Source: G963674685 sp964591275
GTDB lineage: Bacteria > Lernaellota > Lernaellaia > JACKCT01
Reading direction: 5' to 3'
Length of the DNA stretch: 19,421 nt
Assembly (NCBI GenBank): GCA_964591275.1
Contig: CAZQAE010000087.1
Span: forward strand, 1 to 19,421
Of this stretch, positions 6,760 to 14,503 are shown piece after piece. Positions within the stretch are counted from its first letter, which is position 1; every line of letters starts with the position of its first letter. The position numbers and the translations under genes are program-made. The notes beneath the pieces were generated by a model, which saw only the letters and a list, made by a program, of their open reading frames with translations, ran no database searches and was not told the origin of the DNA.

Positions 6760-8568
6760 TTATTTCCGTTTGAAAGTGGGCAGGTTGAATGTTTTTCGAC
6801 TGCCTTGCTCTTCGATGTTGAATATCCATCCGACGACCTCACCGATATTGATGGCGCTATCGCCATTGTGCGTGATCTGAAATGGCTTTCTATTGATGCG
6901 GCTGCTCGAAATTGCTTTTGTTTTTTTATTGTCCCAGTGCATAGAATCCATTTCGGCCTGGAGCATGAGCAAACGCTTTTTCCACATATCCATATTGGAC
7001 TTCCGCAGATCAACCCAGCCGTCGTGGCAATACTGATCCACATCTTTGGCGTTTAACTTCACCGTGTTGCTTCCCCGCATGGCAGGGATGACGATCCGTG
7101 GACCGCGCAGCATGGATTTGCCGTCGGGCAGGAGGATCGGAATGCCGATGGAAAGAATGCCTGATCGCAGTTTAGCGTCGGTATTAATGATGCTTGTCAG
7201 TTTGCGGCTCATCTGCTCAGGCGATGCCTTAATGGCTTTGTTGATAGTTTTGTATGCCCGCTTGATGAGATACGTTTCGTAGAGGAGTTTGGATAGGCGT
7301 GGCGGACCGAGGATTTCAAACGCGACACTTTCCTCGCCGTGTTTGTCCTGAAGCAGACGCAGTCTCTCCAGGGCCATTTCCCGCATGACCCCGGCTCTGT
7401 AGGTTGAAATCATGACCGTGTTGGACAAGGCGCCAATGATGTCATAACCGGTGTTGGAGCCGAGAATTTCTTCTTTGGCCGCTCGGGCGATTTCCTCGGG
7501 TGTGACGAATTCCATCTGCCCCGTGGTCGTAATAGCTTCGAATTCCCCCGCGGAAAACAGGCCATTTTCGCCAGTGTGTATGTAAACCGCCTTCATGGGT
7601 TTGTGCAGCGCTTCAATGCGTTTGTCATTTTCGACATGCAGGTCAATAGCGCCGCCGATCACGAAAGGCTTTTTCGGATCGTTGTCGAAAAGGTTGATGG
7701 TCTTGCCGCCTTTGGCGATTTCGCCGTAATCGATGGATTTCCACGCGATGGCGGCAGCCGGTTTCAATTCCTTTGTGAAGGCGAAACCGGGCGTATTGTT
7801 CATAAGGAAAAGGAGAAGCGAGTGCGCGCCTCCGACGGCGGATTTTGAGAGAAGCTTCTGGCTCGGCCTATCTTCACTGTGCGTGTAGGGAATATTCAGG
7901 CCCATCCCGCCGGTGCCGGTGGTGCCGACCTTAAAATACGCTTCGGTTCCGACTTTTTTCATGGCCGTATAAAGAATCTGCACATGCCTGATGAGCCGGG
8001 GTAGATATATGGAGGTCAGGTGGAGTCGAAGACTGTCCAAAAGCTTTTGTACGCTCGATGGGTAGGAGGGGTCATCTGGGGATTTTGCCTCGACCTCCAT
8101 CATCAGAAGCCTGACATCGAGTACGGAGGCGTATACGTCCCGATACGCCACGCCCGTGGCAGTATTGACCGCGTCAATAACGATGTCCGGCTTGTAGCGG
8201 ATAACAAGGCGATGAAGAAAGTTTTTGGCAAGCGATATTTTTCCGAAGTCGTTGAAAGTGTTGTCGATAATACTGTCCAGGGTTTTGGGGTCGCTTATCG
8301 TCCTGATATCAGTATCCTTGAGCGCGGTCTCCATGAAAATATCTCCCCATTCGGGGATCAGTTTTGTGGATATTTTATTCTGGCCGGTTTCGTTGAGAAC
8401 GCCCATCTCTTTTGCCAGATCGGAAACGGCTTCCTGGCTTTCGTTTTTCTTGAGGGAACAAATAATGATTCGACGTGGATTCGATTTTAGAAGCTCATAG
8501 CAGATGGCGCGACCGACAAGGCCCCAGCCCCCCAGTACGACAATAGTTTTTTTGGTGATCGTTGGCAT
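6760..8568 (-). CDS. NAD(P)-binding Rossmann-fold protein, 602 aa
   Basis: The N-terminus has a beta strand and dinucleotide-binding loop, KTIVVLGGWGLVGRAI (GGWGLVG at 13-19), typical of extended SDR or NAD-dependent epimerase/dehydrogenase folds. A long C-terminal part of about 350 residues does not match a family I can name. At 602 residues it is much longer than a standard SDR. The start is fixed by GGAGG 6 nt before the ATG, and a near-consensus promoter lies about 55 bp upstream. It probably acts in the cytoplasm as a dehydrogenase, reductase or epimerase; the substrate is unknown. It is followed 14 bp later by a small lipoprotein gene. Confidence 0.75.
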   Translation of the reverse strand: MPTITKKTIVVLGGWGLVGRAICYELLKSNPRRIIICSLKKNESQEAVSDLAKEMGVLNETGQNKISTKLIPEWGDIFMETALKDTDIRTISDPKTLDSIIDNTFNDFGKISLAKNFLHRLVIRYKPDIVIDAVNTATGVAYRDVYASVLDVRLLMMEVEAKSPDDPSYPSSVQKLLDSLRLHLTSIYLPRLIRHVQILYTAMKKVGTEAYFKVGTTGTGGMGLNIPYTHSEDRPSQKLLSKSAVGGAHSLLLFLMNNTPGFAFTKELKPAAAIAWKSIDYGEIAKGGKTINLFDNDPKKPFVIGGAIDLHVENDKRIEALHKPMKAVYIHTGENGLFSAGEFEAITTTGQMEFVTPEEIARAAKEEILGSNTGYDIIGALSNTVMISTYRAGVMREMALERLRLLQDKHGEESVAFEILGPPRLSKLLYETYLIKRAYKTINKAIKASPEQMSRKLTSIINTDAKLRSGILSIGIPILLPDGKSMLRGPRIVIPAMRGSNTVKLNAKDVDQYCHDGWVDLRKSNMDMWKKRLLMLQAEMDSMHWDNKKTKAISSSRINRKPFQITHNGDSAINIGEVVGWIFNIEEQGSRKTFNLPTFKRK

Positions 8569-8620
8569 GAAAAACCTCCCGGAAATTCAGATGACCCGGC
8601 AAAATTCACCGCACGAATGG

Positions 8621-8649
8621 ATCATATGATTCGGCAATGAACGTGTCAA
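8621..8649 (-). promoter_or_regulatory. near-consensus sigma-70 promoter of the 602-aa gene
   Basis: On the minus strand, -35 TTGACA (8644-8649), 17-bp spacer and -10 TATGAT (8621-8626). The predicted start of transcription lies about 45 bp before the ATG at 8568. Confidence 0.7.
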
Positions 8650-8714
8650 CGAAATGCGGATTGTGGGTATTCGCCGGCGCCAATTTCAGCGAATATTTTT
8701 ATTGCTGATCGCCC

Positions 8715-8743
8715 TTGTCATTTCAAATGAAAGCGTGTAACAA
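8715..8743 (+). promoter_or_regulatory. possible promoter of the TRL-like lipoprotein gene
   Basis: -35 TTGTCA (8715-8720), 17-bp spacer and a weak -10 TAACAA (8738-8743), about 50 bp before the gene. Confidence 0.35.
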
Positions 8744-8802
8744 CGGGGCAATGTTTCGAAACGTCTAACACAGAATAGGAGTGATCAAGCCATGAAAATT
8801 TT

Positions 8803-9114
8803 ATGTGCGTTGGGATTGCGGGACTGCTTATGCTGGCACTTATGGTTTCCGGATGCGCTTATGCGGTATCTCCTGTGATGGGCGGCCTCTATACTGGTGT
8901 GAAAGCGCCAATAGCCGCTACCAACCTGGAGAAATCGTCAAAAACAGGTACGGCGGTATGTAAGTCGATTCTCGGCATCGTGGCCCTCGGAGATTGCAGC
9001 ATCGACGCCGCCATGAAGGATGGAAAAATCAGCAAAGTTCATCATGTGGATCATGAAACCATGAGCATCCTTTTCCTTTACGCAACCTATACCACAGTCG
9101 TCAGTGGCGAGTAG
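8803..9114 (+). CDS. TRL-like lipoprotein (start region probably frameshifted)
   Basis: A 103-residue protein with a hydrophobic N-terminus ending in the lipobox MVSGC, then a TRL-like domain: GGLYTGVKAP, ILGIVALGDCSIDAAMKDGKI, KVHHVDHE and a final TTVVSGE. TRL proteins are small lipoproteins of unknown function. The ATG at 8803 has no ribosome binding site at usable distance. The better initiation signal is GGAG (8778-8781) before the ATG at 8792, but that ATG is in another frame and soon meets a stop. One extra base in the AAAA or TTTT run between the two ATGs would join them into a normal lipoprotein start. Either a sequencing indel or a real mutation could explain this. Confidence 0.75.
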   Translation: MCVGIAGLLMLALMVSGCAYAVSPVMGGLYTGVKAPIAATNLEKSSKTGTAVCKSILGIVALGDCSIDAAMKDGKISKVHHVDHETMSILFLYATYTTVVSGE

Positions 9115-9188
9115 AAAATCTTTCGACCGACGTAGTGGATTTTTCTTGTAGCTTCGGTCAAAACCCGTTGGCGCGGAGGCAGAGATAG

Positions 9189-9485
9189 ATGAGCACATCG
9201 AAACTGGGTAGGCGATTCCGGTGCTTTGAATGCAGTTGCTCGTTTTTCGATATGGGAAAAAACGAGCCCATTTGCCCGCGTTGCGGCGCCGATCAAAATA
9301 AAGCGCCAAAAATTGCGCTCCTGTCCAGAGCGAAGTCGTCTGCGAAAAAATTGGAAAACCTGAAATTCCATGATATTTCAGCCGACGACAGTGTTGAAAC
9401 CGAAGCCAGTGAAATGGAAGATGTCGATTTGGAAGATGGTAAGGTCATGAAGAATAAGTTGGTGGAAATGGCCGTAGAAGAGTAA
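9189..9485 (+). CDS. FYDLN-acid family zinc-ribbon protein (TIGR02300-like)
   Basis: A 98-residue protein. The N-terminal 35 residues form a zinc ribbon with Cys pairs in RCFECSCSFFDMGKNEP and ICPRCGAD, matching the FYDLN-acid domain, which is named for a similar F-Y-D-L-N segment. The C-terminal half is acidic (VETEASEMEDVDLEDG), as in that family. The start is supported by GGAGG 9 nt upstream. It follows the TRL gene by 74 bp and ends at a good terminator. Function unknown; probably cytoplasmic. Confidence 0.8.
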   Translation: MSTSKLGRRFRCFECSCSFFDMGKNEPICPRCGADQNKAPKIALLSRAKSSAKKLENLKFHDISADDSVETEASEMEDVDLEDGKVMKNKLVEMAVEE

Positions 9486-9503
9486 CCTTAGAACTTATAG
9501 AAC

Positions 9504-9543
9504 AGACAGGCTGCTTCATATGCAAGGTGGCCTGTCTTTTTTT
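9504..9543 (+). terminator. rho-independent terminator after the FYDLN-acid gene
   Basis: AGACAGGC (9504-9511) pairs with GCCTGTCT (9530-9537) and is followed by a run of Ts to 9543. It ends the TRL / FYDLN-acid transcript. Confidence 0.85.
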
Positions 9544-9568
9544 GTGCGAAATCCAATCCAGCGCAGCC

Positions 9569-9946
9569 TTAAGAGTCTTTGATGGTGCGACCAGTTCTCC
9601 ATGCGTCGATTGTCGCTCCGATCCAAAGGAGCAGGGCCGGCAAGGCTCCGAAAATAACACCTTGAAGAAGCGTTATGCCAAAGGACGCCGGAGTTTCCTG
9701 CGGATCTTCCATAATAAGTTCGCTGAAGTATAGCGCGTTTTCGAAGTGTGCGGTAAAACCGACGGCGATTTTATAGATGAATACACCGAAAAAGAACAAT
9801 GTCAGGACAATGATAACGATGCCTTTGATCTTTTGCCCGTTGTATATCTGCCCTGCGCCGGGGAAAAGGGCGCCGGAGAGCATGGCCGCTTTTCTTGCGC
9901 GATTGGCAGGTTTTAACGCAGCAACTGGAATTTGATCGGTTTGCAT
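9569..9946 (-). CDS. small TM2-like integral membrane protein
   Basis: A 125-residue protein. It carries the short motif LFPGAGQIYNGQKIKG, common in TM2-like and DUF5683-like membrane proteins, followed by a transmembrane helix (IVIIVLTLFFFGVFIYKIAV) and a second near the C-terminus (GVIFGALPALLLWIGATIDAW). The frame is open to 9994, but the ATG at 9946 has GAGGA 5 nt upstream and is preferred. It lies 122 bp downstream of mazG on the same strand. Function unknown. Confidence 0.7.
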   Translation of the reverse strand: MQTDQIPVAALKPANRARKAAMLSGALFPGAGQIYNGQKIKGIVIIVLTLFFFGVFIYKIAVGFTAHFENALYFSELIMEDPQETPASFGITLLQGVIFGALPALLLWIGATIDAWRTGRTIKDS

Positions 9947-10068
9947 AAAAATCCTCGCACACGGGCAATTATTTTTCCATATGGCAGGCAACATCCGCTA
10001 TTCAACAGGCCATATTCAGCACCCCATTTTTGGGGCTATGCGTGGATAACATCTTCGATAACCGGCGT

Positions 10069-10863
10069 TCATTTTTTGGACAGCATTTTTTTAGCCCTCT
10101 GCCATATGGCTTCAAGTTCAGCTAAGGATTTCTCTTTTATTTCGCCGCCTTCGTCGGCCACGATGTCTTCCACGATTTCAAAGCGCCGCACAAAGGTATC
10201 TGTCGTTTGGCGCAGGCCGTCTTCCGCGGATATCTGCAAATGTCGACCGTAATTAACGAGCGCGAAAATGACATCACCGAGTTCCTGCTCCATGCGGCCC
10301 TTGTCGCCCGATTGTCGCGCCTGATCCAATTCATCCATTTCTTCACGAACCTTCGCTAATACCTGATCGGGGTTATCCCAATCGAAGCCGGTCTTTGCAG
10401 CGCGCTCACTGATACGAAAGGCTCTGAGCAAAGCCGGCAGAGTTTGCGGAATCTTTGCAAGAATGTGATGCGTGCGCGAAGTATTGCTTTCCTGCTTTTT
10501 TATCTTTCCCCATTGGGTCCATACTTGCTCGGCTGACAGGGATTGACTCTCGCCGAAAATGTGAGGATGCCGGCGAACCATTTTTTCACCGAGAACCTGA
10601 AAAATTTCCTCAATCTTAAACTGGCCTTCCTGTTCGGCAATTCGCGCAACGAAAAGAACCTCCCAGATCACGTCCCCGAGTTCTTCTTTGAGATTGTCGA
10701 AATTTCTTCGATCCATCGCATCAAGGGCTTCATAGACTTCTTCAAGAAAGTACTTTTTGAGCGTATCGAGGGTCTGGTCATTGTCCCAGGCGCAGCCCTT
10801 TTCGCTACGAAGACGCCTGATAATGGCTAGGCATTTTTCAAAGTCGTATTTTTCTTTTTCCAT
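10069..10863 (-). CDS. mazG: nucleoside triphosphate pyrophosphohydrolase MazG
   Basis: A 264-residue protein of normal MazG length. It has two tandem MazG domains. In the first, GCAWDNDQTLDTLKKYFLEE leads to metal-binding EEVYEALD (41-48) and EELGD (60-64); in the second, REEMDELDQ and EQELGD repeat the pattern. MazG hydrolyses nucleoside triphosphates to monophosphate and pyrophosphate, cleaning the nucleotide pool and affecting (p)ppGpp responses. The start is uncertain: ATG codons at 10863, 10875 and 10878 are all close together, none with a strong ribosome binding site; the frame runs on to 10977 inside the upstream gene. The TatT-like gene ends 31 bp before the chosen start, so the two are probably cotranscribed. 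Confidence 0.93.
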   Translation of the reverse strand: MEKEKYDFEKCLAIIRRLRSEKGCAWDNDQTLDTLKKYFLEEVYEALDAMDRRNFDNLKEELGDVIWEVLFVARIAEQEGQFKIEEIFQVLGEKMVRRHPHIFGESQSLSAEQVWTQWGKIKKQESNTSRTHHILAKIPQTLPALLRAFRISERAAKTGFDWDNPDQVLAKVREEMDELDQARQSGDKGRMEQELGDVIFALVNYGRHLQISAEDGLRQTTDTFVRRFEIVEDIVADEGGEIKEKSLAELEAIWQRAKKMLSKK

Positions 10864-10894
10864 AGTTTTTTCCATCATTTTCAGAAAGGAGGAT

Positions 10895-11650
10895 TTATTT
10901 TTCGCAAGACTCCAAAAGCTGTTTTGCTTTGAGTTTAGATACACGCAGTTCCCTTTCGGCGCCGGGCGCCGCTTCAAGAGCCAACAATTTGTTTAAGGCT
11001 GCGCGGGCGTCGCGAATTCGTTTTCTTTTGCTGGCTACGGTCGCGTACGCGATGAGGTTTTCGTGGTAGTCCGGCGAGATAGCCAGCGCCGCTTCGAGAT
11101 GCTCTGTGGCCGCTTTCAGCTTAACGATGGGCGAATTGGAGGCGATATGGCCCAGCACGCGATCGGGACCTCCGTCGTAAATTTTCTCGTCCGCAGCTTT
11201 GGCTTGTCTTAAATGACTCTTTATTTCACTCAAGGCTTGAAAAAACCTGGTCGCGGTTTTTTTTCGAGTTTGTTCATATTGCACGACGGCAAGCCAATAG
11301 TGTGCCTGGGCGCTTTTCGGATTGATTTTGAGGGCCTTTCTTGCGGCGTCTGAAGATTTTTCGAGATAAGCGCTACGGGATTCTCCTTCAATGGGGAAGC
11401 GATACAGATAGAAGTATGCCATGGCGATCCGGTGAAAAGGATGGGCGCTTAAGGCATCAAGGTTCGCGGCTGTGTTCCAATGAGCAATGGCTCGATGAAC
11501 CGAGTTTAAGTTAGTCGAACGTTTCAGATAAAGTTGATCTCCGGCTTTGAGCAAAGTCTCGTATTCCTGCGCATGGGCTGCGCCGGTTGCGGCAATAAAA
11601 ATGACAAGGATTGTCGCCGCCAGGAATCGGGTAGTTGAAAACGCACGCAA
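10895..11650 (-). CDS. periplasmic TPR protein resembling TRAP transporter T-component (TatT)
   Basis: A 251-residue protein starting with TTG, supported by AGGAG 9 nt upstream. A signal peptide (LAATILVIFIAATGAAHA then Q) indicates export. The rest is helical with TPR-like pairs (SSDAARKALKINPKSAQAHY, ATEHLEAALAISPDYHENLI). The stretch DGGPDRVLGHI followed by a helical repeat resembles TatT, the periplasmic TPR subunit associated with some TRAP transporters. No TRAP permease or binding-protein gene lies in the window, so it may be an independent TPR protein. It precedes mazG on the same strand. Confidence 0.7.
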   Translation of the reverse strand: MRAFSTTRFLAATILVIFIAATGAAHAQEYETLLKAGDQLYLKRSTNLNSVHRAIAHWNTAANLDALSAHPFHRIAMAYFYLYRFPIEGESRSAYLEKSSDAARKALKINPKSAQAHYWLAVVQYEQTRKKTATRFFQALSEIKSHLRQAKAADEKIYDGGPDRVLGHIASNSPIVKLKAATEHLEAALAISPDYHENLIAYATVASKRKRIRDARAALNKLLALEAAPGAERELRVSKLKAKQLLESCEK

Positions 11651-11833
11651 GATTTATCGCTCCTCTCATTTTCTAAAGACAAGCTTCGACTATTGTATTA
11701 CAGGCTTTATCAAAGCTTTCCAAGGCGCGATGAAAATCGCCCTGAAGGGTGAAAAATTTCTGAAACCCTTGATATCATGCGGGTGAGTCCTTACATTGCG
11801 TGAGCGAATTTCTTTTAAGAGGGAATTGACAAC

Positions 11834-12703
11834 GTGGAATACGAAGGAATGCTCATACGCCCGCCCTCTGAAGCGGCAAGTCTGATTTTGCAGGCTACTT
11901 TTAGTTGCAGCCATAATAAATGTACTTTTTGTGGGGCCTATAAAGGTAGGCGATTTCAGATTAAAGAGGAAAAACGTCTTTTCGACGAGATCGACGAAAT
12001 GAGCCGACGGCCCTGGAGACGTATTTTTCTTGCCGATGGCGATGCGCTGATTATCCCGCAAAAAAGGCTGGTGCGGATAATGGAGCAGCTAAGGCGAAAA
12101 GTTCCGGGTTTTGAACGAATCGGTTTATATGGCAACGCCAAATCAATTCTCCGCAAGTCGCCCGAGGAACTGGAAAAACTGCGCGATCTCGGCTTGGGAA
12201 TAGTTTACCTTGGTCTTGAAAGCGGCGACGATGCTGTCCTGGAACGGATCAATAAGGGCGTTGATTCCGCGAAAATGATTGAGGCCGGTCGGCGGATCAA
12301 AGAGGCCGGAATCAAGTTGTCCGTCACCGTGCTGCTGGGCATTGCGGGACGGGCAGGATCGATCGCGCACGCCGAGGCCACGGGAAAAGTTCTTACGGAA
12401 ATCGACCCGGATTTCGCCGGCGCGCTCACGACGATGGTCATTCCCAATACGCCTCTTTGGGACGACATGCAAAACGGGGACTTTGAGTTGATCGGTCCTT
12501 TTGAAATGCTTCAGGAAATGGCGATCATGGTGGCGCGGACGGAATTGACCGGGGGTTTATTCACGGCGAATCACGCCAGTAATTATCTGCCGCTCAAGAT
12601 TCAATATCCGCATCAGAAGGAAAACGCCCTGGCGCTGATTCGCAAAGTCATTGAAAAACGGGATGAATCCTATCTGAAACCTGAAAATATGAGGGCGCTT
12701 TGA
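11834..12703 (+). CDS. radical SAM protein (COG1032-like)
   Basis: A 289-residue protein with a GTG start, a GAGGG sequence 10 nt upstream, and an alternative ATG at 11849. The iron-sulfur motif is C25-x4-C30-x2-C33 (CSHNKCTFC); the spacing CX4CX2C differs from the usual CX3CX2C but occurs in this Fe-S oxidoreductase group. The rest fits a radical SAM barrel: IFLADGDAL, GLYGNAKSI, GLGIVYLGLESGDDAVL and KEAGIKLSVTVLLGIAG. It would cleave S-adenosylmethionine to a 5'-deoxyadenosyl radical; the substrate is unknown. The stop overlaps the start of the next gene. Confidence 0.85.
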   Translation: MEYEGMLIRPPSEAASLILQATFSCSHNKCTFCGAYKGRRFQIKEEKRLFDEIDEMSRRPWRRIFLADGDALIIPQKRLVRIMEQLRRKVPGFERIGLYGNAKSILRKSPEELEKLRDLGLGIVYLGLESGDDAVLERINKGVDSAKMIEAGRRIKEAGIKLSVTVLLGIAGRAGSIAHAEATGKVLTEIDPDFAGALTTMVIPNTPLWDDMQNGDFELIGPFEMLQEMAIMVARTELTGGLFTANHASNYLPLKIQYPHQKENALALIRKVIEKRDESYLKPENMRAL

Positions 12704-13434
12704 TGAGTTGGCTGTTGTCGATTGCGTATTGGATTCCGACAATCGTCGCCGTCATCGACTATTTTCGTCGGCGTCCTGATTGGTATTGGTTATTCATCAT
12801 CTTTTTCTTTGGGCCGCTGGGCGCTGTCGTTTATCTTGTAGTGGTTGTATTGCCAAAATCGGGTTTAGAAGAATCCGTAGCCATGAGTCTTGGCGACAGG
12901 CGGCGAAAACGCGAGCTTGAACATCGAGTAAAAACTGATCCATTGCCGGGGCACCTGGCGGAATTGGGAGAGCTCAATTATAAAGACGGAAAATATGTTT
13001 TGGCTATTGAGCGGTTGACGAAGGCCATTGAGTCCGGCATCGATCACGAAGACGCGCGGTACTACCTCGGGCGTAGTTATGAAAAAGAAGGTGATTACGA
13101 AAATGCCATCGAACATTTGGTGAAGGTCGTCAGAAAGGATCCGCGCTACAAGTTCGGCGAAGCGATGATGGCCTTGGGCCGTTCATGCGAAGCGACGGGG
13201 CGCAAGGCAGACGCCGTTGCCGCCTTTCGGCGGATTCTCGAAAATAATACCTACGCGCAGGCGCGATACCGCCTGGCGATGCTTATCGTCGAAGACGGCA
13301 AACTGGACGAGGTGCGGACTCTGATGCGCAAGATCGTTGATGAGTCCTTTGATCAGCCCGGATTCGCGAAGAGAAAAGAGGGGCAATACGTGTCGAAAGC
13401 GAAAGCCTGGCTGAGAGCCAATCCCTCCGCGTAG
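12703..13434 (+). CDS. membrane-anchored TPR protein
   Basis: A 243-residue protein. Two N-terminal transmembrane helices (SWLLSIAYWIPTIVAVIDYF and a second around WYWLFIIFFFGPLGAVVYLV) precede a cytoplasmic or periplasmic domain of four or five TPR-like helix pairs (GELNYKDGKYVLAIERLTKA, YLGRSYEKEGDYENAIEHLV, ALGRSCEATGRKADAVAAFR). The start codon overlaps the stop of the radical SAM gene (TGATG), and GAGGGC lies upstream, so translational coupling is likely. TPR domains bind protein partners; none can be named here. Confidence 0.8.
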   Translation: MSWLLSIAYWIPTIVAVIDYFRRRPDWYWLFIIFFFGPLGAVVYLVVVVLPKSGLEESVAMSLGDRRRKRELEHRVKTDPLPGHLAELGELNYKDGKYVLAIERLTKAIESGIDHEDARYYLGRSYEKEGDYENAIEHLVKVVRKDPRYKFGEAMMALGRSCEATGRKADAVAAFRRILENNTYAQARYRLAMLIVEDGKLDEVRTLMRKIVDESFDQPGFAKRKEGQYVSKAKAWLRANPSA

Positions 13435-13485
13435 CTTAAAAAAGTCAAGAAAATTTCAGAAAATTGAGAGTGAAACTGCGTTCAG

Positions 13486-14418
13486 TTATCGCCTGTCTGA
13501 AAAGTAGGCGGTTGTCTCCTTAAGGCCATATTCCAGCGAGTGCTGAGGCGAAAAATTCAAAATGGATTGTGCCTTGGAAATATCGGCGAGACTGTGGCGG
13601 ATGTCTCCGGCGCGCGCTTGGCCGTGCATGGCTTGAACCGCGGAATCGGTGGATGTTTTGATGATCCTCGCCAGGTCATTGACCGAAGTGGGATTTCCGG
13701 TGGCGATGTTGAAGACTTCCGGCTTTTCCATCGGTTTTTGGCACGCCAGAAGGTTTGCGCATGCGACATCTTTTACGAAAATAAAATCGCGGGTTTGCCC
13801 ACCGTCGCCGTGAATTGTCGGTGATTTTCCAGCAAGAAATGACTTGATGAATTTTGGGATGACCGCCGCGTAAAGGGACTCGGGATTTTGCCGGGGGCCG
13901 TAAACGTTGAAATATCTCATCCCGACGCTTTGCAGGCCGAATAATTTGCCATAAAAATCAGCGTATGTTTCCGACATGAGTTTCGTATGCGCGTAGGGGC
14001 TGATCGATTCTCCGACATCGCTTTCGGTCAACGGCCCTTCATGGGATTCGCCGTACACCGCGCTGGAACTGGCGTAAACAACTCGTTTGACTTTAGCATC
14101 CAAAGCCGCCTGGAAAATATTCACGGAGCCGGTTACGTTAATGTCGTGCGTATCCAGCGGATTTTCCATGCTCTTCGGCACAGAGACGAGCGCCGCCAGA
14201 TGGATGATATAATCGATACCCGCGCACGCGCGTCCGCACATTTCACGATCCCTGACATCGCCTTGGATAAAATCGACGCCATCGAGGTCTTCGAGATTTC
14301 CCTTGTCGCCCGTGCTCAAATTATCCAGCACGCGAACGCGGTCGCCCTGAGAAATAATCATTGCAGCTGTGTTGCTGCCGATAAAGCCTGCGCCGCCTGT
14401 CACGAGATAGTACGCCAA
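13486..14418 (-). CDS. UDP-sugar 4-epimerase, probably UDP-N-acetylglucosamine type
   Basis: A 310-residue extended SDR. The NAD loop is GGAGFIG (8-14), followed by VLDNLSTG. The catalytic Tyr and Lys are in YAHTK (Y142, K146), with Ser in YASSSAVYG (115-123). The sugar-binding segment MRYFNVYGPRQNPES and the later FIFVKDVACA are typical of GalE/WbpP-like 4-epimerases. PRQNPES resembles the UDP-GlcNAc 4-epimerase branch, but the exact sugar cannot be fixed by eye. The start is TTG with GAGG 6 nt upstream. It lies 85 bp after the glycosyltransferase gene and has its own strong promoter. The two likely act in surface polysaccharide synthesis. Confidence 0.88.
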   Translation of the reverse strand: MAYYLVTGGAGFIGSNTAAMIISQGDRVRVLDNLSTGDKGNLEDLDGVDFIQGDVRDREMCGRACAGIDYIIHLAALVSVPKSMENPLDTHDINVTGSVNIFQAALDAKVKRVVYASSSAVYGESHEGPLTESDVGESISPYAHTKLMSETYADFYGKLFGLQSVGMRYFNVYGPRQNPESLYAAVIPKFIKSFLAGKSPTIHGDGGQTRDFIFVKDVACANLLACQKPMEKPEVFNIATGNPTSVNDLARIIKTSTDSAVQAMHGQARAGDIRHSLADISKAQSILNFSPQHSLEYGLKETTAYFSDRR

Positions 14419-14462
14419 AATAAGCCTCTTCGCGTAAAGCGAAACAAGTGAAAAGTCATTGA

Positions 14463-14490
14463 ATTATAAGGCGTAAAATGGCTTCGTCAA
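14463..14490 (-). promoter_or_regulatory. strong sigma-70-type promoter of the epimerase gene
   Basis: On the minus strand, -35 TTGACG (14485-14490), 16-bp spacer, -10 TATAAT (14463-14468), giving a leader of about 35 nt. It lies in the 85 bp between the glycosyltransferase and epimerase genes. Confidence 0.65.
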
Positions 14491-14503
14491 TTGGCAACAA
14501 TGC

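Noticed and set aside
10022..10035. CCCC-ATTTTT-GGGG hairpin after mazG
   Set aside because: The stem is only 4 bp and no T-run follows, so it is not a convincing terminator.
13987..14451. 154-aa plus-strand reading frame
   Set aside because: It is antisense to the epimerase gene, whose catalytic motifs are intact.
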